A DNA stretch of 55,088 nt from Candidatus Krumholzibacteriota bacterium (GTDB lineage: Bacteria; Krumholzibacteriota; Krumholzibacteriia; Krumholzibacteriales; Krumholzibacteriaceae): the NCBI GenBank assembly GCA_030609325.1, contig JAUWCL010000023.1:1-55088 (forward strand), written 5' to 3'. This document shows, piece by piece, positions 9,799 through 18,324 of this stretch. Each line of letters starts with the position of its first letter. The stretch's first letter is position 1. The notes under the pieces are model-generated. The model was not told where the DNA came from and searched no databases. It was given only the letters and a program-made list of their open reading frames with translations. The position numbers and the translations under genes were made by a program.

Positions 9799-11730
9799 TT
9801 AAAAGATCTGTCCCAGGCTGATGTGTATCCGGTATCTCTCCTGGCCCTCGTAGAGCTTTATCGGATACCCGAAATCGAGCCTGATCGGTCCGACCGGCGT
9901 GTAGTATCTCAGGCCGAATCCGATCGAATATTTGAAATCGAGCTCATCGACATCCTCGGGGTCGACGGAGATCTTGAACTGGCTCCCCGAAATATCATCG
10001 ATGTCGTTCCAGACGTTTCCTGCGTCGAGAAAGAAGACCCCGCCGAAATTATACTGCCCGAGCCACGGGAGCGGGTATCTCCATTCGGCGTTGCCCAGCA
10101 GGAGGACGTTACCTCCGATCGGCTTCCCGTACGTACCCGTCGGGCCGACGGCGTTCTCCCTGTACCCCCTCACCGAGTTGGCGCCACCGGTGAAGAACCT
10201 CGCTTCAATCGGAACGCCGGTGACCTTGCTGTTGCCGAACGGCTCGACGTATCCGAACCTGAGCCTGTATGCGAAGACCGATCGCCTCGTCACCTTTCTA
10301 TACTCCTGCAGCGTCGGTACGATCGAATAATAATCGTCGTCCCCGCCGAGGAAGCCGCCGGCGAGCCTCGTCGACAGCGTCACATAGGCACCCCGCGTGG
10401 GATTGAAAAAGAAGTCCCTCGTGTCTTTCCTGAAGCTCAGGTCGAGGGCCCGTCTTCTCGAGGATTCCTTCTCGTCCTCGACATGTTCACGCTTTATGTT
10501 CTCGAACGAGTACGAGAAATACATCGTCGATTGCCTGGTGAATTTCCGGGCGATTGTCAGACTGAGGCTCGTCTGCCTGACCAGGGCCGGCACCACCGTC
10601 GCGTCATATGTATAGTTAGCGCTCGTGGCGAAGGTATTCCATGTACCGAATACGTGCGGGAAGATCAGTGCGCCCTCATACATCTCGAACTGTTTCTTGG
10701 GGTCCCAGTACTCCTGCTTGTACTTGCTGTCCCTGAAAAGCCTGTAGCCGAACTCCGCCTTGAGGTTCAGCGCGTACCCCCTGCCGATGAGGTTGCGCTG
10801 CCCCCACTCACCGAAGACCCTGTTCGCGTGGACGTTGCCGACGCCGAATCCCGCCTCGATGTATCCCATCTTGCGCTCTCGCACCTGGACATCGAGGTTA
10901 ACGTCGCCGTTCTCGAGATCGAGCCCGTAAGGGTCGATCTCTACCGAGTTGAAATACCCCGTGTTGTAGAGGTTCCGTTTACTCTCCACCACCTTGGACA
11001 ACTTGAAGTACTGCCCTCTCTCTATGAGCAGCTCCCTTCGGACAAGCTCCTCTCTGACCCTCGAGTTCCCCGTCACCCTGATGCTGTCGATCTTCACCGG
11101 TATCTTCGGGTCTATCTGCCATTCGATGTCGACCTCGACCGAATCACGGACGGCCTTCGGGACGACCGACGATGCGAGGTATCCATGCTCGAAGAACTTG
11201 CTGAAAAGCGTGAAGCGGTCAATCTCGAGGATGTTATCGTTGAAGGCTTTTCCCTCGGTCAACTGCAGTCCCTTCCGAAGATCACTCTCCTTGATAAGGG
11301 GCTGTTCGGTGAACGAGAGGTCCCTCACAGTGGTCTGGGGACCCTCGTTGACAAGGATGCGGATCTTTACCGTGTTCTTCCTCACGTCCTTATCGACCGA
11401 CTCGAGATCGACCGTCGCGGAAAAATACCCGTTCTTGACGTAGAATGACCTGATCGACTCGAGGTCCCGCCTGAGGAAGTCGCGCCTGTACTTCGGTTTG
11501 CTGAATATGTGCCAGAATTTCTTTTCCTTCGTACGCATCCGCTTCTTCAGCACGCCATCGTCGAAACTGCGGTTGCCGAGGATCACGATGCTCTTGACTA
11601 CGGGCAGGTCCAGGCCGAAGTCGGTCTCGTCGGCCGAGGCGTATCCTGCCAGGACGGCGACAAGGGCGACAGCTGCCGCCGCGCACATCGTTACTCTTGA
11701 AGGGAATCCGGGCATTGCGATTGACAACAC
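9799..11730 (-). CDS. BamA/TamA-family outer membrane assembly protein
   Basis: 643 residues: signal peptide (hydrophobic stretch about 16-30, cut after GYASA), POTRA-type repeats from about 40 to 290 (for example VKSIVILGNRSFDDGVLKKRM, VKIDSIRVTGNSRVREELVRREL), then an Omp85 barrel with the RGYRENAVGP loop motif and a C-terminal signature IRLDFGYPI...YRIHISLGQIF ending in phenylalanine. The size is closer to TamA than to five-POTRA BamA, and tamB follows immediately, so TamA function is the better guess; a general BamA role cannot be excluded. The longest frame starts at GTG 11730; ATG 11715 is an alternative. A lipoprotein gene diverges 40 bases away. Confidence 0.88.
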   Translation of the reverse strand: MLSIAMPGFPSRVTMCAAAAVALVAVLAGYASADETDFGLDLPVVKSIVILGNRSFDDGVLKKRMRTKEKKFWHIFSKPKYRRDFLRRDLESIRSFYVKNGYFSATVDLESVDKDVRKNTVKIRILVNEGPQTTVRDLSFTEQPLIKESDLRKGLQLTEGKAFNDNILEIDRFTLFSKFFEHGYLASSVVPKAVRDSVEVDIEWQIDPKIPVKIDSIRVTGNSRVREELVRRELLIERGQYFKLSKVVESKRNLYNTGYFNSVEIDPYGLDLENGDVNLDVQVRERKMGYIEAGFGVGNVHANRVFGEWGQRNLIGRGYALNLKAEFGYRLFRDSKYKQEYWDPKKQFEMYEGALIFPHVFGTWNTFATSANYTYDATVVPALVRQTSLSLTIARKFTRQSTMYFSYSFENIKREHVEDEKESSRRRALDLSFRKDTRDFFFNPTRGAYVTLSTRLAGGFLGGDDDYYSIVPTLQEYRKVTRRSVFAYRLRFGYVEPFGNSKVTGVPIEARFFTGGANSVRGYRENAVGPTGTYGKPIGGNVLLLGNAEWRYPLPWLGQYNFGGVFFLDAGNVWNDIDDISGSQFKISVDPEDVDELDFKYSIGFGLRYYTPVGPIRLDFGYPIKLYEGQERYRIHISLGQIF

Positions 11731-11770
11731 CTTCTGTTGCGTGTAATTTCGTCAGGTGATGAGAGGCTTT

Positions 11771-12121
11771 ATGTTAAAACTGCGCGTTAAGAAACTGGGC
11801 CTGGCTCTGTCTGCCTCAATGCTCGCAGCGGCGGCGCTTCTTGCAGCGGGTTGCGAAAACCCCGACACCGTCGGCACGGAAAAGACCAAAAACCTCACGC
11901 CTGACGAAAGGTATCTCGTCCAGCTTTATTTGAAAATAAACGATTTAGAAAGAAATCTCCAAGATAATCCGGCCGACAGCGCCATAAAATGGGACGAACT
12001 GAAAGCCTCGGTGGACACGGCCTGGGTCAGACGGACGATAGACGGACTGGAAAAGGACCCGAAGAGGTGGCTCGGCGTCTATACACGCATCAACGACCTG
12101 ACGTTCGACAAGCGGCCCTGA
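11771..12121 (+). CDS. Small putative lipoprotein, function unknown
   Basis: 116 residues if started at ATG 11771, chosen because GAGAGG sits four bases upstream; GTG 11756 gives five more residues. A lysine/arginine-rich start and hydrophobic core are followed by the lipobox LLAAGC, so signal peptidase II processing is expected at that cysteine, with glutamate at +2. The mature part is ~90 residues, charged and probably helical (DERYLVQLYLKINDLERNL). I do not recognise the family. It is one of only two plus-strand genes, placed between the divergent Omp85 gene and the convergent end of rseP (10-base gap), which suggests an envelope role. Confidence 0.7.
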   Translation: MLKLRVKKLGLALSASMLAAAALLAAGCENPDTVGTEKTKNLTPDERYLVQLYLKINDLERNLQDNPADSAIKWDELKASVDTAWVRRTIDGLEKDPKRWLGVYTRINDLTFDKRP

Positions 12122-12131
12122 ATACCCCCGA

Positions 12132-13481
12132 TCACCCGAATAGATTGAGAATGTCGACGGCGAAGATGAAGGCCATCAGTGCTATCAGTATGATAAACCC
12201 GACCTGCCCCATCATCTCCTCGACCTTCGGGCCCGGCTTGCAGCCGGTCAGAGCCTCCACGAGGAAGATCACGAAATGTCCCCCGTCGAAGGGAAGTATC
12301 GGCAGGAGATTGAATATCGCCAGGTTTAGTGAAAAGAAGGCGATGAAAGTCAGCAGGTAGTTGAACCCCCACCTCACCATCTCGCCGGCCATTTCTCCGA
12401 CGCGCAGGGGTCCACCGACAGCTCTTATCGAAGCCTGTCCGGAGAAAAGCTTCTTCAGGAATTTCATGATCCCGACGAACATCTCCTTGTACGCTTTGGC
12501 GCCGAGCACGACAGACGCGCCGAAGCCGACCTTCTCCTTCTCGTAAAGCTCGTTTATACCGATCGCCCCTACCTCGATGATTTCGAGCCTCTCCCCCTCC
12601 TTCGCCGCATCCATCCCCTCGGGGATGATCGTCGCCGAGAGGGTGTCGCCGTCCTGGACCCATCTGAAATCCATCGGCACCTCGAGACGGTCGTGGATGA
12701 GCTGCTGGAGCTCTATATAGGTGTTGACGGTGGTATCGTTCACCGAGAGGATGAGAGCCCCGCCCTTCATACCGGCGTCGTACGCCGGACCGTCCCGCTT
12801 GACGTCGCCGATCATGGGCCGTGAATATGAGAAGATCCCTATGATCAGCCTCTCCTCCTCCTCATTCCAGGCCGGGGATACATCGATCTCGAGCGTGTCG
12901 GTCACCCGGACCACGACAAATCTCGAAATCGCGTCCTCGTCGTAAGTGATCAGATCGGCAATCTCCATGCCGGCGACGACCTCCTCCCCGTTTACGGAGA
13001 GGACCCTGTCGCCAGGCATGAACCCCGCTGCCTCTGCGGGCGAATCGGGCGTTACGTTGACGATTATGTCTCTCGGGTTGGCGATGAAGACACCCTGCGT
13101 CCATATGCTCATTACGAAAAGGATCAGGGCCGCGAGCGCGTTCATGAACGGTCCGGCGAGGACTACCGACATCCTCTGCCATGGATTCTTGTTCCTGTAG
13201 TACTTCTCCTCGGAGACACCGGCGAGGAGATCGTCAGTATCGCTCTCTTCGCCCTCCGCCTTCTCGCTCTCGCCGGCCATCTTCACATACCCTCCGAACG
13301 GCAGAGCAGAGATGGCGTACTCCGTCTCCCCGATCTGTTTCTTCAGGATCTTGGGGCCGAAACCGATCGAGAACGTCACCACGTATATGCCGTTGAGCTT
13401 CGCCGCTATGAAGTGACCACCCTCATGGACGATGACCACGACGCTCAGAACGAAAATGAATGCTGCAAGTGTCAGAAGCAT
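12132..13481 (-). CDS. rseP: Site-2 protease RseP (M50 zinc metalloprotease)
   Basis: Membrane-embedded zinc protease that makes the second cut in anti-sigma and signal-peptide-remnant processing. HEGGH (19-23 from the start used here) lies in the first membrane segment, and the second half of the active site is NLLPILPFDGGHF near the C-terminus, with two PDZ regions between (GFMPGDRVLSVNGEEV; GMKGGALILSVNDTTV). The frame is open to 13523, but ATG 13481 is preceded by GGAGG at proper spacing and starts directly with the first membrane helix, giving 449 residues. It is the last gene of the dxr-cdsA-uppS operon, 13 bases after dxr, a common arrangement. Confidence 0.93.
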   Translation of the reverse strand: MLLTLAAFIFVLSVVVIVHEGGHFIAAKLNGIYVVTFSIGFGPKILKKQIGETEYAISALPFGGYVKMAGESEKAEGEESDTDDLLAGVSEEKYYRNKNPWQRMSVVLAGPFMNALAALILFVMSIWTQGVFIANPRDIIVNVTPDSPAEAAGFMPGDRVLSVNGEEVVAGMEIADLITYDEDAISRFVVVRVTDTLEIDVSPAWNEEEERLIIGIFSYSRPMIGDVKRDGPAYDAGMKGGALILSVNDTTVNTYIELQQLIHDRLEVPMDFRWVQDGDTLSATIIPEGMDAAKEGERLEIIEVGAIGINELYEKEKVGFGASVVLGAKAYKEMFVGIMKFLKKLFSGQASIRAVGGPLRVGEMAGEMVRWGFNYLLTFIAFFSLNLAIFNLLPILPFDGGHFVIFLVEALTGCKPGPKVEEMMGQVGFIILIALMAFIFAVDILNLFG

Positions 13482-13494
13482 GTATCCTCCATCA

Positions 13495-14667
13495 TCAGGC
13501 GGCTGGTCCGCCGTACCGTTCATTCAGAAATTCCCGGGCCCAGCGGTCCGCCTCAAGGACGTCCTCGACCGTGCCGGCCGGACCCGTTTTATGCGCGGCA
13601 AGTGCCTGTTCTATCCAGTCTATAATATCGAGAAATCCTATCCTTCCCGCAAGGAAGGCTTCGACCGCCGTCTCGTCGGCAGCGTTCAACACGGCGGGAG
13701 CCGTACCGCCCTTCTCCGCCGCCTCCATCGTGAGCTCGAAGGCGGGGTACCGCTCCGGCTCAAAGGTATGGAATTCGAGCCTCGAGAGCTCCTCGAGGGA
13801 GAGCTGTTCCCACGGGAACTTCACCATCCCGGGATGGTAGAGGGCGCTGATGATCGGCAGTTTCATGTCGGCAGGACCGAGATGCGCCATCAGCGAACCG
13901 TCCCTCAGCCTCGTGATGCCGTGAACGAGAGACTGCGGGTGGATGACGACGCCGATAGATTCGTAACCGTACCCGAACAGCCAGTGCGCCTCGATCACCT
14001 CGAGCCCCTTGTTGAGCAGGTGCGCCGAATCGACCGTCACCTTCCTTCCCATCTTCCATGTCGGATGGTCGAGTACCTGCGCTACGGTGACGTTCTTCAG
14101 GTCGGCGGACTCCCTGCCGAAGAAAGGCCCGCCCGACGCAGTGAGGATAATCTCGACCGTCTCGTCCTCGTGCCCCTTGAGGCACCTCGAGAGCGAGAAG
14201 TGCTCGCTGTCGACCGGGATCACGCGCGCACCGCCATTCTCGAGCAGCCGGTCGACGATCTCACCGCCGGTGACGAGCGATTCTTTGTTGGCCAGTGCCA
14301 CGTCGCACCCGGCCTCGAGCGCCATTACGGTAGGTACCAGTCCGGCGACGCCGACGAGGGCGTTAATGACAAGATCGGGCTTCGAATCGGAAATCAGCGC
14401 GATCAGGCCGTCTGTTCCGATCCCCGCGCTCCTTCCGGCGAGGTCGGAGTCCTCGGCCATCAGCTTCGCGTGCGCGTCTTCGTCCCTCAGGGCGAATCTG
14501 GCCCCAGCGAACTCGCGCAGCTGCAAGCCCAGCTCACCGATGTTGTTTCCCGCCGCGAGGCCGGTGATCTCAAAGTCTTCCGGAGCGTGCGAGATTATCT
14601 CGACTGCGGACCTGCCTATCGAGCCTGTCGAGCCGAGTATGACAATCTTTCTTCGCTTGCGTTCCAT
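13495..14667 (-). CDS. dxr: 1-deoxy-D-xylulose 5-phosphate reductoisomerase
   Basis: Second enzyme of the MEP isoprenoid pathway; it converts DXP to MEP with NADPH and a divalent metal. The N-terminal NADPH-binding motif GSTGSIG is at 12-18, ALANKESLV follows near 130, and the metal/substrate loop is in the SEHFSL region with VDSEH. The length of 390 residues is normal. The gene is packed between cdsA (1-base gap) and rseP. The neighbouring uppS uses the isoprenoid precursors this enzyme supplies. Confidence 0.96.
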   Translation of the reverse strand: MERKRRKIVILGSTGSIGRSAVEIISHAPEDFEITGLAAGNNIGELGLQLREFAGARFALRDEDAHAKLMAEDSDLAGRSAGIGTDGLIALISDSKPDLVINALVGVAGLVPTVMALEAGCDVALANKESLVTGGEIVDRLLENGGARVIPVDSEHFSLSRCLKGHEDETVEIILTASGGPFFGRESADLKNVTVAQVLDHPTWKMGRKVTVDSAHLLNKGLEVIEAHWLFGYGYESIGVVIHPQSLVHGITRLRDGSLMAHLGPADMKLPIISALYHPGMVKFPWEQLSLEELSRLEFHTFEPERYPAFELTMEAAEKGGTAPAVLNAADETAVEAFLAGRIGFLDIIDWIEQALAAHKTGPAGTVEDVLEADRWAREFLNERYGGPAA

Positions 14668-14668
14668 A

Positions 14669-15529
14669 TCAAACCTTCATCACGAAATATCTCAGCGCGT
14701 AATATATCAGCGGCGCGGTGAACAGCAGCGAGTCGAACCTGTCGAGTATGCCGCCGTGCCCCGGTATCGCCGTTGAGGAATCCTTGAGCTTGGCGTCGCG
14801 CTTGATCATCGACTCGACGAGGTCGCCGAGTTGCCCGATGACCGAAGCCGCTATCGCCAGCGCTACCGCATCCACGATGCCGAGCTGAGTTTCCATCAGC
14901 CCGCGCGCGATGAGTATTCCTACTATCGAAAGAAACGTGCCGCCCAGGGCACCCTCGACCGTTTTACCCGGCGATATCGAAGGGAAGAGCTTCCGCCTGC
15001 CGAACATCTTGCCGAAGATGTAGGCCCCCGTGTCGCAGCACCACGTCAGCGTAAAGACGATGATGACGAACGTGAAGCCCGCCGCGTAATCGAGGCCGGC
15101 GATTATCGGCAGCTCGCGCAGCAGCATCAGGTGGCTGCCGAGCCACGATACGTACAGCACCCCGAATATCGTGACCGAGATGTGGTATACGGCGTGCCCC
15201 TTGTCTTTGCGGATCAGCTCGGCGATCATCACTGCGATGAACGTCAGCGTCAGCAGGACGTTGGCGTAGATCCCCTGCCTGAAAAAGAGATACCAGGGAA
15301 GCGCCCCTCCGCTGAGCACCCCAATCCACTTGTATGGACGCAGCCCTTTCGCCTCCATCATCTTGTAGAACTCGAAGAGACCGAGGATGATTATCATATC
15401 TACCAGTATCAGGTAGTAGATACCACCGCGGTGAGCGATTATGAAGAAGCACGGCAGGAACACTGCCGCGGCGAGCAGCCTCCTCGCGAGCGATCCCCCG
15501 CGGGATTTCTTTTCCGTTCCATCCATCAC
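14669..15529 (-). CDS. cdsA: Phosphatidate cytidylyltransferase
   Basis: Integral membrane enzyme that makes CDP-diacylglycerol from phosphatidate and CTP, the entry point to phospholipid synthesis. 286 residues with about seven to eight hydrophobic segments. The CdsA signature is near the C-terminus: SMIKRDAKLKDSS followed by PGHGGILDRFDS. Its start overlaps the uppS stop by four bases (ATGA), so translation is probably coupled. The uppS-cdsA-dxr-rseP order is the widely conserved cell-envelope precursor cluster. Confidence 0.95.
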   Translation of the reverse strand: MMDGTEKKSRGGSLARRLLAAAVFLPCFFIIAHRGGIYYLILVDMIIILGLFEFYKMMEAKGLRPYKWIGVLSGGALPWYLFFRQGIYANVLLTLTFIAVMIAELIRKDKGHAVYHISVTIFGVLYVSWLGSHLMLLRELPIIAGLDYAAGFTFVIIVFTLTWCCDTGAYIFGKMFGRRKLFPSISPGKTVEGALGGTFLSIVGILIARGLMETQLGIVDAVALAIAASVIGQLGDLVESMIKRDAKLKDSSTAIPGHGGILDRFDSLLFTAPLIYYALRYFVMKV

Positions 15530-16281
15530 TTCTCTCTCCCGCCGCCGATGTCCCCGAACCTTCTCTCGCGACCGAGGTACTCGTCTATCGCAGCGAAGAT
15601 ATGCTCCTCGCGAAAGTCGGGCCAGAGCACGTCTGTGACCACGATCTCGGTGTAGGCGATCTGCCAGAGGAGGAAATTGCTGATCCTCATCTCGCCCGAT
15701 GTCCTTATCAGAAGATCGGGATCGTGGATGTCGGGCGAATAGAGATATCCGGCAAATGTATCCTCGTTGAGCGATCCGGGATCGAGGCCGCCCGCGGCGG
15801 CGGCGACAGCGATCTTCCTCGCCGCATCCACGATCTCGGCGCGCCCCCCGTAGCTCAAGCAGAGGTTGAGTATCATCCCGTCGTTAGACGAGAGCGACTC
15901 AATCATCTCTTCGAGCGTCTTTTTCGTCCCTGCCGGAAGCAGGTCGAGTCGACCCATCGCGCGCAGCCTGACGTTGTTGTCCTTCAGCTCCAGGTACTCC
16001 GACCTGAGGACCGTGCCAAGAAAACGCATCAGCGCCTTTACTTCCTTCGAAGGCCTCTGCCAGTTCTCCAGCGAGAAGGTGTAGAGTGAAAGGGTGGGGA
16101 TGCCGAGCCTCGCGCAGGTGCGTACCGCGACGCGGACCGACTCCTTTCCCGCCTTGTGGCCGGCGATCCTCGGGAGCTTGCGCTTCTTCGCCCACCTTCC
16201 GTTGCCGTCCATTATGACGGCAATATGCCCCGGCAGGTCATGCGTACCCTTGAGTCGTTCGATTTCCCTGTCTATATCCAT
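15526..16281 (-). CDS. uppS: Isoprenyl transferase / undecaprenyl diphosphate synthase
   Basis: Cis-prenyltransferase that builds the C55 carrier lipid for peptidoglycan and O-antigen synthesis from FPP and IPP. The family start HIAVIMDGNGRWAKKRKLPR carries the catalytic aspartate; later motifs are YTFSLENWQRP and DLLIRTSGEMRISNFLLWQ. 251 residues is the normal length. It lies 16 bases after frr and overlaps cdsA by four bases. Confidence 0.96.
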   Translation of the reverse strand: MDIDREIERLKGTHDLPGHIAVIMDGNGRWAKKRKLPRIAGHKAGKESVRVAVRTCARLGIPTLSLYTFSLENWQRPSKEVKALMRFLGTVLRSEYLELKDNNVRLRAMGRLDLLPAGTKKTLEEMIESLSSNDGMILNLCLSYGGRAEIVDAARKIAVAAAAGGLDPGSLNEDTFAGYLYSPDIHDPDLLIRTSGEMRISNFLLWQIAYTEIVVTDVLWPDFREEHIFAAIDEYLGRERRFGDIGGGREK

Positions 16282-16297
16282 GCGGGCGACCGCGGCT

Positions 16298-16861
16298 CTA
16301 GAACTCCAGTATTTCCTTTTCCTTCAACTCAGTCACCTTGTCGAGCTCCTTGATCGACTCATCTGTCAGCTCCTGGATCTCCTTGTGGTAGCGGTGGTAG
16401 TCGTCCTCGGAGATATCGTGGCCCTTCTCGAGCTGCTTGAGATGATCGTTCGCGTCACGCCTGATGTTCCTGATGGCAACTTTCGCGTCCTCGACCATCA
16501 GCTTGACCGACTTGACGAGCTCGTGCCTTCGCTCCTCGGTCAGCGGAGGCAGGGGTATCCTTATCAGGTTGCCGTCGCTCTGGGGGTTCAGACCCAGGTT
16601 CGACTGCTGGATCGCCTTTACGACCTCGGTGACCATTGTCTTTTCCCACGGCTGTATCGTGATGAGCTTTGTATCAGGAACGCCTATATTCGCGATCTGA
16701 TTGATCGGAACATGCGTTCCGTAGTAATCGACCTTGATACTGTCAAGCAGGCTCGCGGAAGCCTTGCCCGTCCTCACCGTGGCCAGCTCTTCCTCGACGA
16801 CCTCGATCGACTTCTTCATATGGGCTTCAGTCTCCACGAAGATCGCGTCGACGTTATCCAT
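16298..16861 (-). CDS. frr: Ribosome recycling factor
   Basis: 187 residues, the standard RRF length. The protein acts with EF-G to split post-termination ribosomes. Recognisable family segments are VRTGKASASLLDSIKVDYYG near 30-50, the central PWEKTMV, and IRIPLPPLTEERRHELVK in the second half, followed by the long helical C-terminus. It follows pyrH by ten bases in the conserved order rpsB-tsf-pyrH-frr. Confidence 0.97.
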   Translation of the reverse strand: MDNVDAIFVETEAHMKKSIEVVEEELATVRTGKASASLLDSIKVDYYGTHVPINQIANIGVPDTKLITIQPWEKTMVTEVVKAIQQSNLGLNPQSDGNLIRIPLPPLTEERRHELVKSVKLMVEDAKVAIRNIRRDANDHLKQLEKGHDISEDDYHRYHKEIQELTDESIKELDKVTELKEKEILEF

Positions 16862-16871
16862 TTCGACCTCC

Positions 16872-17585
16872 TCACTGCACGATTGTACCGACAGTCTCTC
16901 CCATTATGACTCTTTTGAGGTTCCCCCTTGTAAGGATATCAAATACCACGATGGGTATCCCGTTATCCCGGCAGAGGGCAACAGCCGCGGCGTCCATCAC
17001 CTTAAGGTCCTGCTTTAAGATATCAGTGTACGTTAATGATTTTATTCTCGTTGCGTTCGGGTTTGTCTTTGGGTCACTGTCGTAGATACCATCCACCTTC
17101 GTTCCCTTGACGAGGGCGTCCGCACCTATCTCTGAGGCCCTCAGCGCCGCCGCCGAATCGGTTGTAAAGTACGGATTCCCCGTGCCTCCGGCCATGAGGA
17201 CAATCCGTCCCTCCCGCAGGTGCCGGAGCGCCTGCCGCCGCACGAAACGCTCTGCCGCCACCTCGAGGGAGAACGGCGTCATAACGACCGCCTCCACCCC
17301 GCTGCGCTCGAGCGCCCCCTGCAGCGCCAGCGCGTTGATCACGGTGGCCATCATCCCCATATAGTCACACGATACCCGGCCGTCGCCCTCGCTGCAGAGG
17401 ACGGCGCCCCTGAGGATATTTCCACCCCCCAATACGACTGCCAGCTCGATTCCCGTCCCGCGAGCCTCGATCAGCTCCCGGGCGAAGCCGTCGACCTTTT
17501 CCATATCGATGCTGTGGCCCTCGCTTCCGAAGACCTCGCCGCTTACCTTCAGCAGCAGCCTTTTGATCTCCGGTCGTTTGCTCAT
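16872..17585 (-). CDS. pyrH: Uridylate kinase (UMP kinase)
   Basis: Phosphorylates UMP to UDP; bacterial UMP kinases are amino-acid-kinase-fold hexamers regulated by GTP and UTP. Motifs: LLLKVSGEVFG at the start, VVLGGGNILRG, TGNPYFTTDSAAALRA, and KVDGIYDSDP. The open frame reaches 17618, but ATG 17585 has AAGGAGA upstream and gives the normal 237 residues; ATG 17600 would only code for the ribosome-binding region. An intrinsic terminator ends just 16 bases upstream of this start (see terminator entry), so its expression probably depends on read-through from rpsB-tsf. Confidence 0.95.
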   Translation of the reverse strand: MSKRPEIKRLLLKVSGEVFGSEGHSIDMEKVDGFARELIEARGTGIELAVVLGGGNILRGAVLCSEGDGRVSCDYMGMMATVINALALQGALERSGVEAVVMTPFSLEVAAERFVRRQALRHLREGRIVLMAGGTGNPYFTTDSAAALRASEIGADALVKGTKVDGIYDSDPKTNPNATRIKSLTYTDILKQDLKVMDAAAVALCRDNGIPIVVFDILTRGNLKRVIMGETVGTIVQ

Positions 17586-17600
17586 CGGGTCTCCTTCCAT

Positions 17601-17632
17601 AAAAAAGCGCAGGAGCATACAGCCCCCGCGCT
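17601..17632 (-). terminator. Intrinsic terminator/attenuator between tsf and pyrH
   Basis: On the minus strand AGCGCGGGGG pairs with CTCCTGCGCT (ten pairs, two of them G-U) around a 7-base loop and is followed at once by six T. It lies 43 bases after the tsf stop and 16 bases before the pyrH start, leaving no space for a promoter between the T-run and pyrH. Confidence 0.75.
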
Positions 17633-17674
17633 CTGTCTATTCAAAGATCAGCGCTGTATCGTTTTCCCCGCTGT

Positions 17675-18277
17675 TCAGGATGCTTCCTCCCCCAACTTGA
17701 AACGGGCAAACCTCTTGATGACCATGTTCTCACCGAGTTTGCCGATAGTCTCCCTGAGAAGCTCCTCGATCGTGACCTTGTCGTCCTTGATGAACGGCTG
17801 CTCGAAAAGAACGATTTCACTGTAGAATTTTTCGACCTTACCTTCAACGATTTTATCGAGGATCTTTTCCGGCTTGCCGGACTGAAGGGCCTGGTTGCGG
17901 AAGATCTCCTTCTCCCTCTCGAGAACGTCCTCGGGGATGTCCTCTCTCTTGACCACGATCGGGGCCGTCGCGGCGACCTGCATGGCGATGTTCTTGCCGA
18001 GACTCTGGAAGTCTTCCGTCATGGCGACGAAGTCAGTCTCGCAGTTAAGCTCGACGATGACGCCCAGCTTGTTGTTGCTGTGGATGTACGAGAATATCTG
18101 GCCCTCGTTGGCCTCCTTGTTTGCGCGCTTGGCGGCCGCTGAGAGGCCCTTCTCCCTGAGGATCTTTACGGCGGCGTCCACGTCCCCGCCAGACTCAGTC
18201 AGGGCCTTCTTGCAATCCATCATCCCCGCGTTAGTCATGTCACGCAGTTCCTTGACCATCTTCGATGTGATCTCCAT
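17675..18277 (-). CDS. tsf: Translation elongation factor Ts
   Basis: Nucleotide exchange factor for EF-Tu. 200 residues, the short form lacking part of the dimerisation domain seen in the ~280-residue E. coli protein. Family motifs: VKELRDMTNAGMMDCKKALTE at the start (UBA-like domain), then IVELNCETDFVA near 75 and the core ending in IGENMVIKRFARF-like sequence (here IGKLGENMVIKRFARF). It follows rpsB by 47 bases, the universal pairing. Confidence 0.97.
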   Translation of the reverse strand: MEITSKMVKELRDMTNAGMMDCKKALTESGGDVDAAVKILREKGLSAAAKRANKEANEGQIFSYIHSNNKLGVIVELNCETDFVAMTEDFQSLGKNIAMQVAATAPIVVKREDIPEDVLEREKEIFRNQALQSGKPEKILDKIVEGKVEKFYSEIVLFEQPFIKDDKVTIEELLRETIGKLGENMVIKRFARFKLGEEAS

Positions 18278-18324
18278 CTCAAATTCCTCCGTAATGCCTA
18301 TATCCGGTCGGCCGGATCGTCCCG

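Noticed and set aside
9823-11448. 541-codon plus-strand frame
   Set aside because: Antisense to the Omp85 gene, with biased composition and no family features; explained by codon bias in GC-rich DNA.
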